From NCBI RefSeq assembly GCF_034190915.1, contig NW_026947502.1, forward strand, positions 37,354,785-37,418,784: a stretch of DNA of 64,000 bases, written 5' to 3'. Each line of letters starts with the position of its first letter. Positions within the stretch are counted from its first letter, which is position 1. This DNA comes from Cavia porcellus. Taxonomy: Eukaryota > Chordata > Mammalia > Rodentia > Caviidae. Below the pieces are notes generated by a model. That model was not told the origin of the DNA. It saw only the letters and a list, made by a program, of their open reading frames with translations, and ran no database searches. Made by a program: the position numbers and the translations under genes. Below are positions 57,130 through 64,000 of the stretch, piece by piece.

Positions 57130-57475
57130 TCACATCATTGTAATGGAATACATGACACAGCTTGCTGACAAAGAAAAGAGGTTTACTTTGGCTCACAGTT
57201 CTGAAGTTCAAGCCCAACATTTGGCTGGGGCCTTTGTATTGGGCCTCTGTAAGAGCAAACGTCATACAGATGCGTCAAGGCAAGGAGTTGATACAAGAGA
57301 CCCAGAGAAGACTGGGCATAACATAGTCCCCTTTATGGGCACTTCCCAGTGACCTGAGGGCCTTTCACTAGACTCCATTCCTTAATGGTCATACACTTCC
57401 CAGAACCACCCCAGGCAGCTCACCTTTCCATATGGACACCACCCATAATCAAGCCATGGCATGTTTTAATTCGGT
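57130..57475 (-). mobile_element. MaLR-like LTR fragment
   Basis: The layout TTTACTTTGGCTCACAGTTCTGAAG ... TTCCCAGTGACCTGAGGGCCTTTCACTAGACTCC ... CCACCCATAATCAAGCCATGG is the reverse complement of MST/THE/MLT-type LTRs. Termini and target duplication are not clear. Confidence 0.6.
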
Positions 57476-57902
57476 TAATCACCAAATGATTCGAGGAGAT
57501 AGATGATACTATAGCTTACAGATAATAAAACTGAGACTCAGATTTTCAGTAATTTATTCAAGACTATGTTGCCAGAAGTTTTTAAAGACAGGACACAAAC
57601 AAATTTTGTTGCTTTTAAGGTCTTTAAATGAAACTTCATGGCAGTTCGGGTGTTCATGGCTATGGTACCTCAGTGGAGCCTTGGCCACTGCTGACTGATC
57701 ATATTAATAGAAAGCCACTTAGGCTCCTTCACGACACACCGTGGGGAAAATGCATTTTGATAGAGAGGAATTAATCTCTTTGTCTCCGAACAACTAAGAA
57801 AAGTTTCACAAACAGATATTAAAGCATGTATACACCTTGCTTCTATCTCAGTGTGTTTCACACTATCCTCTCAGCTGGCTTTGGAGAGATGAGGAACTGT
57901 GT

Positions 57903-57927
57903 GAATGAATGAATGAATGAATGAATG
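57903..57927. repeat. (GAAT)n microsatellite
   Basis: Six perfect GAAT units. Confidence 0.95.
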
Positions 57928-59069
57928 CCCAGTCCTCGAGAAAGACTTTAGAGAGCATCAGACACTTTTCTGCCTGGAAGGGAAACTTATGTGAGGTCTT
58001 CAATGAAAGGAAAATTATATTAGGGCTTTATCCCTGGTGACAAAAAACAGAGAAAGACATCAGACCAAGAGAGCCAAGGAAGCAGAGGTTGGCTCAGTAC
58101 AGTCAGCCCAAGCCCGCTCCATCTGCGTGGCATGGTCCACACCTAAACACAGGCACGAGGGGAGATGCAGAGAGAAGCAGGGTAATGGTCCAGCTGTTGA
58201 GAGCTCTGGGTCCGGCAGGAAAAGTGAAAGCTGGATACAAACACAGGGCATCTACAGATAGAGGGCAAAATGTGACCTGTGTTTAAAAACAAAACAGAGA
58301 GATTTGAACCAAGTTCTCTGGGAGCACAGAAACAGGCCAGATGGCTTGCAGCTAGGGGAAGCAGGAAATACCAACCGCTAAGATGGTTATGTTTTGATGC
58401 AAGCTGATTAGAGGGGAAGGACTTTCTGCATAAAGGACATGTGGGGTGGGGTATAGGAGAGAACTGGCAGTTCACTGCAGCTGATTAAATCGCAGCTGCT
58501 TACTAGCCAACTCTGGGCTAATCTTTATTTGGCTAGTACATCACTGTTTGTTTGTTTTAAAGAAAGCTATATTTGAATGGCTTGCTGGAGGACATGGGAG
58601 AGGACATGTTTCTCACTCTTCTCCATTGTCTGACTTGCCAGCCTTCTACACATTCAGGGCATCTGCTGTCACTAGGTTTTAAGATGGGTGACACCTATAC
58701 TAAAGCAGAAAATGTCTTGGGGCTCCTTGGAGCTTAAAATAGGAGAAAAAAAATCACTCTCTGGAGAATAGGCAGGAGTTCCTAAGGGGAGATGAAAGCA
58801 GGGGTGGGGAAGGCCTTGTGGAGTGGGATTGAACTGGAGGGGAAGAGGACCTTTATTTTCATTAACTTAGTATTTCCTTCCATCTTGAATGAGAAGAAAT
58901 AATTTCAATACTGTTAGTAGTACTTGTGACTTTGTCTCCAATAAAAATCATAGATTACTTAATGATGTATTATAGTTATTACAAATACCTTAAATTACCA
59001 TTCAGGCTCATCACAGCTTTGAAATTATCATAATTATTAGACTTTTGCTAAATTTTATTATATGTTAAT
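57928..59069. other. unassigned sequence
   Basis: About 1.1 kb. Overlapping short frames on both strands at 58037-58475 show no known motif. No repeat recognised. Confidence 0.4.
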
Positions 59070-59084
59070 AAAGAACTACATATG

Positions 59085-59605
59085 GAAAACCACCAGTGTC
59101 TCCTGAGATCTGGGCCATGTTGGAACTTAGGATGCTGGGAAACCAAGCAAGCAGCTCACCTCCCTGGTGAGCAATAGTGAACCTACTGGTGCACGGTCTA
59201 GACTCAAACATCCCACTTCCCCCACCCTCCTTCCCCTGTCAGCCTGTTAGCAAATGGGAATCAGAAATCTGAGCATCTCTTGGGAGGTTGGCCATAGCAA
59301 ATAAGGGGGATTTCCTTCTACCATCTCTCTGAAGGCAAATATTTTTATTAGTGTTTTGCTTTATTCTGATTAATGGTACAGCTCTATTCAATAGTCTGTT
59401 TTGATAAGTTCTATAATGTTCTTTATTTCATTTTATTTTGATATACAACTATTATAAAGTGAATGAAATATACTGTGATACCTATTACTGTTATCCTGGT
59501 AACCTGCTGTGAACTTCTGTATCAATTTCACTACATGGGTCTAAGTTGGCTTTATTCTGTCTTGTTCTGTTGTATTTTACTACCTTCAAAATAAAAAAAT
59601 TTAAA
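59085..59605 (+). mobile_element. Short L1 3' end with 15-bp TSD
   Basis: Perfect target copies AAAGAACTACATATG at 59070-59084 and 59606-59620 bound a 521-bp insert ending TTCAAAATAAAAAAATTTAA, the L1 3' terminus seen also at 43950 and (reverse) 47290. The right part (59340-59600) resembles the terminal L1 3'-UTR monomers. The left part is GC-richer and might correspond to the GC-rich block of the ORF-less units at 13763 and 19421, but similarity there is weak. Confidence 0.75.
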
Positions 59606-59680
59606 AAAGAACTACATATGTTACCAGATTTTAAAGTATTTTGATACATTTCCATTTAATTGGTTGTCTTTTTATTCTAT

Positions 59681-59838
59681 ACTTTTTTTTTTTTTTTTTT
59701 GAGAGAAGGTCTTTCTACACACTTTAGGCTGGCCTTGAACTCATTACGTAGACCATGTTGGTCTCAAATTGGTGGTGATCATCTTGCCTCAGCATCCTGA
59801 GTGCTGGTATTACAGATGTGCACCACCATGCCCAGCTT
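59681..59838 (-). mobile_element. B1 SINE
   Basis: Minus-strand B1 with A tail as T run (59682-59700): GAGAGAAGGTCTTTCTACAC, AGGCTGGCCTTGAACTCATT, CTCAGCATCCTGAGTGCTGG, CACCACCATGCCCAGCTT. Confidence 0.95.
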
Positions 59839-60126
59839 AATCTATGCATTTAAAAACCACACTCTGAAAAGGGATCTGTATTTTTGCCAGACCACAACAT
59901 AAAATAGGTTAAAAATCCTGCTGAATGTATGTTGGGACCATAGAGTAGCAAGATTTAAATATTGCCTTTAGTCACTTAAAATTAAACTTGTAAGTAAATG
60001 GAACCACTGAAGAGCTTTTGTTAAATGTTTTTGTAAAATGTTAATTGTCAGTTATTACTTTTTATTAAACTGATTGAAGCAAGATAATTTAATTAATTTT
60101 GTAGGAGGATAATTTCATACACTAAT

Positions 60127-60640
60127 TGTTATGGCTTGTGTCTAGGTGTTTTTCCAAAGCCTCATGCAGTCATAGGGGGCGCTTTTCAGAGGTGGCTGGA
60201 TCTACCGTGTGTTTTGCTGGAATTTAGTATGTGATGCTGGAATCAAGGGCGTGAGATTTCTGAATGAGTCTACTGATTGGTTTGGCATCGTTCTAGGTGT
60301 GGGTAATGGGAAGGTCCTCCCCCGCTGTGAGTGCTGCCCACCTGAAGGACATGCAGCCTGGATGGAACACAAGGCGCAGACAGAGGGTGGCGGCTGCTGC
60401 TTGCCGCTCTATCACTGCTGCTTGGTGCTTCTGCTGCCTCCTGCCTTCTGCCTTCCGATGAACTGTTTGGTTTTCTTCTCCTCTGCTTTGCCCCTCCGCC
60501 ATGCCGCCCTGCCGCCCTGCCTTGGAGCCAGCCAACTACAAACTGAAACCTCTGCAGGCTGTAAACTACAATAAACCTTTCATCCTTTAAGTTTGAGTGT
60601 CAAGTATGTTGTCTCAGAAATGGGAAAAGTAAATAAGACA
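60127..60640 (+). mobile_element. MaLR-type solo LTR with GC-rich insertion
   Basis: Starts TGTTATGGCTTGTGTCTAGG and ends GTAAATAAGACA, with GAGCCAGCCAACTACAAACT then GAAACCTCTGCAGG and an ACAATAAACC signal. The middle (60300-60530) is unusually GC-rich, with CTGC/CCGC repeats, and CpG-richer than other LTRs here. Target duplication is not evident. Confidence 0.8.
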
Positions 60641-61420
60641 GCAACTCACACCCATTTGAAGTGAAAGTCCACTGAGTTTCCACAGAGGACATCATCACCA
60701 CAGTCAACCACATGGAGCCACCACTACGTGAAGACACAGCGTAGGTGGCAGAAAATAGAATTCAGAAATGATACCCTGCTGCCCCAGAGGGTCCTCACTC
60801 TGAGCCCATGGCCCACCAGCACCTCACCAATGAACCCAGACCTGACTCTAGTGAGGGAGAAGTGTTCCCAAAGCTATTCAATTATATGAAAGGGTAGCAC
60901 ATTGAAGGTCAAGAACTTAGGCACAGATGTGATACGTACATGATCTAAGGACAATCCATCTTTAACTTTTACTGATAGAGCACCAGAATTTGATCAGTTT
61001 CTTTTACTGGCAGGGGCTGCTCATGATTTCCCAACTGTTTTGTACTTATTTTTTGTTGCCACAAGTTATGCCTTGGAATGTCTTGAAATGTCTCAAAACT
61101 TCAGGCATTGTTTAAAAGAAAAAGAAGTCTCCCATGATGTTTGAGACTTTGAGTAATTAGCCCAGTAGGGTTTGCTAGGTCTTGTGTGTCATAAGACAAA
61201 TGCTAATTACAAAACCATTTGCCAGGCTACATTAGGTACCGTAGGTTCTCTAAAGTAACCTACGCTTTTCCAGTTAAAGACAACAAAGAAAAGGAAAAAT
61301 GATGCACTTTATAGCCCATTTCTGAGTATGCTTGAGGGCATGAGATAGGTAGGTCTCCTACACTTTTGAGACATTTTGAAGTTTAAACAAAACTAATTTT
61401 AGAGTTTAAATAAAATAGAG
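60641..61420. other. unassigned sequence
   Basis: About 780 bp without recognised features. A short 8-bp stem, CGTAGGTT..AACCTACG, occurs near 61240-61265. Confidence 0.35.
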
Positions 61421-61548
61421 CTGTGTGTAATGGTACACACTTACAATCCCAGTAGCCAGGAGACTAAGACAGCCTGGGGCTGTCTAGACAGTTCAGGGTT
61501 GGCCGGACCTGGATAGTGAGACTTTGTCTCTCAAAAAAGAAAGCAAAG
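61421..61548 (+). mobile_element. B1 SINE
   Basis: B1 words AGCTGTGTGTAATGGTACAC, TTACAATCCCAGTAGCCAGG, GACCTGGATAGTGAGACTTT, GTCTCTCAAAAAA in order, with a divergent middle. Confidence 0.85.
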
Positions 61549-63585
61549 ACGTAATATTGTAGAAGGACACATATGGATGTTTAATGCAAGTCTTCTGCCA
61601 TGTTAGATTCATGTTAGATAAGCAAGTTGCAATAAATATATTTGTTCTACCATATATATAAGAATATCCATAAACTTGTCTTTTACTTCTTTCATATCCA
61701 GTTACAATACAGCCATATAAATATACCTGTAATACCCAATCATCTTTTCAATCTCATTAAGCAAATGGCTGTTCTTCATAGAAGGAAGCTTTTTAGAAAA
61801 TGTAACAATCATTGCAGAGACTGGCCACAGAATTAGTGCAAGTCTGCTCTAGCTCTGGACAGTCAGTAACCAAGCAAAAATAAGCAGGAGACAGGATCAA
61901 AAAGAAACTTCAGTGCTGTCTCCTGCCCACTGTCACTTTAAAACTTGCTTCCCCTGAAATGAAGTCTGTCATGTTCCATGACATTTTACTCTTAGAAAAC
62001 AATCCTGGGTCAGTGTATATTACAAAACAGTTTCCATCCCATAATGAGAATGCCTCATCCCGTGTAACATGCAAAGCTCTTTGTTTGATGGAAAGTCAAA
62101 TCTTTTTCTCTTTCTTACCAACGGTAGGCTTCAAAAAGGGTGATAGTGGGCCTTTTATCTCTCAGCACTTCCTTCCCTCCCAGTGAGTAAGAATTTCAGC
62201 CTCCTGGGGTTGGCAGAAGGCGGGAAATGAGTACAGAACGTCCTTCCTTAACTGATGTCATTCTAAAGATCTTTGCACTACCAGGCATGGCAAATATTTA
62301 AAGATTATTCTCCTACAGGTCTGTTGTGAGCTCTTTAGAAATTCCTTTTAGATCCTCCCACTGCAGCTCGGGTTGAGAAACCTGTTTTCCAACAGTTTCT
62401 TTAACAATTTGTATTTTGATCTGCCTCAATTCCAATCGACTATCCTCTCACAGCTTCCTCCTGCATTTGCCGTGTAACAATCAGTGACATTTGCCATTAC
62501 ATTAATCCTATGTTATACTGATGAATCACTGTCTCTTTGGCGAACATGAATATAAAATGATGTTTCTATTTAGCCAGTAAAACAATACAGCCGTCTCTGA
62601 GAATTCATGGAGAACTGGCACTAAGACCCACTCGTGGATCTCAAAATCCACAAATGCACATAGCCTTTCTATCACATGGCATATATTTGCATATCACCTA
62701 CCTACATCATCTTGAATATTTTAAATCATCTTTAGATTATTTGCAATACTTAGTAAAATGTACATGGTCTTGGAAATGGTTGTTATGCTACAGTACTGAC
62801 CACAGAAAAAAAGGTCTGTGGTTTTTTCTGAATATTTTCCACTTGAGGTTTGTTGAACAAATATACACAGAATCCACGATACAGAGGATAGAACGCATAT
62901 GAAAAACACTGGCTGATCTTTGTCACAAAACCTGCATACTTATAATTACTACTTTTCATTTCAAGTTATATCTGATTTTAATTTGAAAGTGAATTATAAT
63001 ACCTCTTCTTATTTATTCCCTATCTTGGCTTTCAACAAATCACTGGTATCACCTCACACCTAGAAGTGAAATCAATTCTGTCTTGTCTTGCTGATGGAAA
63101 ATTTTCAGACAAGTTCACCATGTTTTACATTTTTCTATATAAAAATGGAGAAGAGAACATAAACTAAAATTTCCAGCCCCTGAAATGTTACATTCTGACT
63201 GAGGATTTCCGTATCATCTGTTTCAATATTTTCCATGCATTTGATGGGCATATTAGAGACACAGTGCAACTAGAAACTTTTAAGTAGGACTAGCATATTA
63301 ACCTTCAAGCTTCCTAATCCTCTTCGCTTTCTTGCCCCACCCTCAGGATAAGATGAGAGATCGCTATGGCAATTGCATCCATACAGAAGTAGTGCCAATA
63401 AGGTACAAAAGTATTTATGACAAAAAATTTAAGAAGATACTCATTCTTATGACCATACCAATTGTACGTCCTGGGTGCCTCCCTCATTTGACCCTAGACT
63501 TGTAACTGCATATTAAATCTGCATTTCCTTATTGTTTCAATTAATCTTTAATTCAATAATACTCTTGGAGTCTCTGATATGGCTT
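61549..63585. other. unassigned sequence
   Basis: 2 kb, AT-rich. No gene, repeat family or conserved frame recognised. Confidence 0.4.
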
Positions 63586-64000
63586 GGCTGTCTCCCAAGG
63601 CTCACATGATGGAAACTGTTACACAATGCAATGATTTTCAGAGGTGTTGGTTTTGGAAAATGACTGTGTTCTGAAGGCTCTAACTTCCTCAGTGGGTTAT
63701 CCTGTTAATGAGCTCATAGCCCACGGACCTATTAGGAAGTAGGGGTTAACTGGATGAAGCACGTCACTCAGGGTATGGATGTGAAGGCTGTGTCTCATCC
63801 CTGACTCCTTCTCTGGCTTTTCCTCTCTGCTTTCTGGTTCCCACGAGGTGAGCAGATTCCCTCTGCCTTGCTTCTTTGCCATGATTCTCCACCTCGCCAC
63901 AGCCAAAGGAAGACAAGAGAACATGAGCTGATACCTCTGAGACCATGTGCCTAAATAAACCTCCCTTTTCTATGTTGCTTTTCTCAAGTACTTAGTCACA
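63586..64000 (+). mobile_element. MaLR-type (MST/MLT-like) LTR at window edge
   Basis: GGCTTGGCTGTCTCCCAAGG-CTCACATG start, TCTCTGCTTTCTGGTTCCCA, GTGAGCAGATTCCCTCTGCC, TTGCTTCTTTGCCATGATTCTCC, GAGCTGATACCTCTGAGACC, AAATAAACC signal and a TTTCTCAAGTACTTAGTCACA end. It reaches or nearly reaches its 3' terminus at the window edge. Internal sequence, if any, lies outside. Confidence 0.8.

Noticed and set aside
58037..58475. Frames of 63-110 codons on both strands
   Set aside because: No recognisable domain. Mutually overlapping frames suggest a chance effect of a GC-richer stretch.
61236..61265. Short inverted repeat CGTAGGTT/AACCTACG
   Set aside because: An 8-bp stem is expected by chance in 64 kb.

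Overview
This window is mammalian nuclear DNA, and almost certainly rodent. The evidence is B1-type (7SL-derived) SINEs in both orientations, at least six copies of a tRNA-derived ID-like SINE, LINE-1 (L1) sequence in every state of decay, and MaLR/MLT-type LTRs. The ID-like SINE has a distinctive tail (GGTACCGATAAAAAGG-like) and is not the mouse/rat form. A non-murid rodent, possibly of the beaver/kangaroo-rat branch, is my guess only. I find no host protein-coding exon, no functional RNA gene and no CpG-island promoter. The open reading frames present are L1 remnants or chance frames, so the stretch reads as intergenic or deep intronic.

Layout. 0-12 kb: the 3' end of a + strand L1, two complementary L1 halves lying tail to tail (2.8-8.5 kb), an older L1 5'-UTR-like block, a short MaLR element with two LTRs (10.3-11.4 kb) and another LTR. 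12-20 kb: an internally deleted 'half-L1', then a TSD-bounded ORF-less unit made of L1 3'-UTR monomers plus a GC-rich block, interrupted by a solo ERVK-like LTR with a 6-bp target duplication. A second copy of the ORF-less unit lies at 19.4-20.2 kb. 20-25.5 kb: mostly unassigned sequence with B1 SINEs and a perfect 30-bp hairpin.

25.5-53 kb is one nested complex. A very old minus-strand L1 (L1-0) is split by a poly(A)-tailed retrocopy, itself split by a 5'-inverted L1, and by a second minus-strand L1 (L1-2, about 28.6-50.8 kb). L1-2 is in turn split by a complete MaLR element, two half-L1s, an LTR and a third L1 (L1-3). L1-3 contains a full-length + strand L1 (37664-43968, perfect 15-bp TSD), which contains an ID SINE. 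53-64 kb: unassigned sequence with scattered B1 copies, four or five MaLR/MLT LTRs and a short TSD-bounded L1 3' end.

The most interesting result is a layered L1 system. Besides full-length L1, the window holds three half-L1 copies (5' UTR, ORF1 and the first ~75 codons of ORF2 fused to the ORF2 tail or 3' UTR) whose endonuclease-side breakpoint is the same. It also holds two copies of a smaller, ORF-less unit built on the same 3'-UTR monomers. Shared breakpoints suggest these spread as deletion-derivative families in trans, as HAL1 elements do, rather than decaying independently. All boundaries and family names were read by eye without database comparison.
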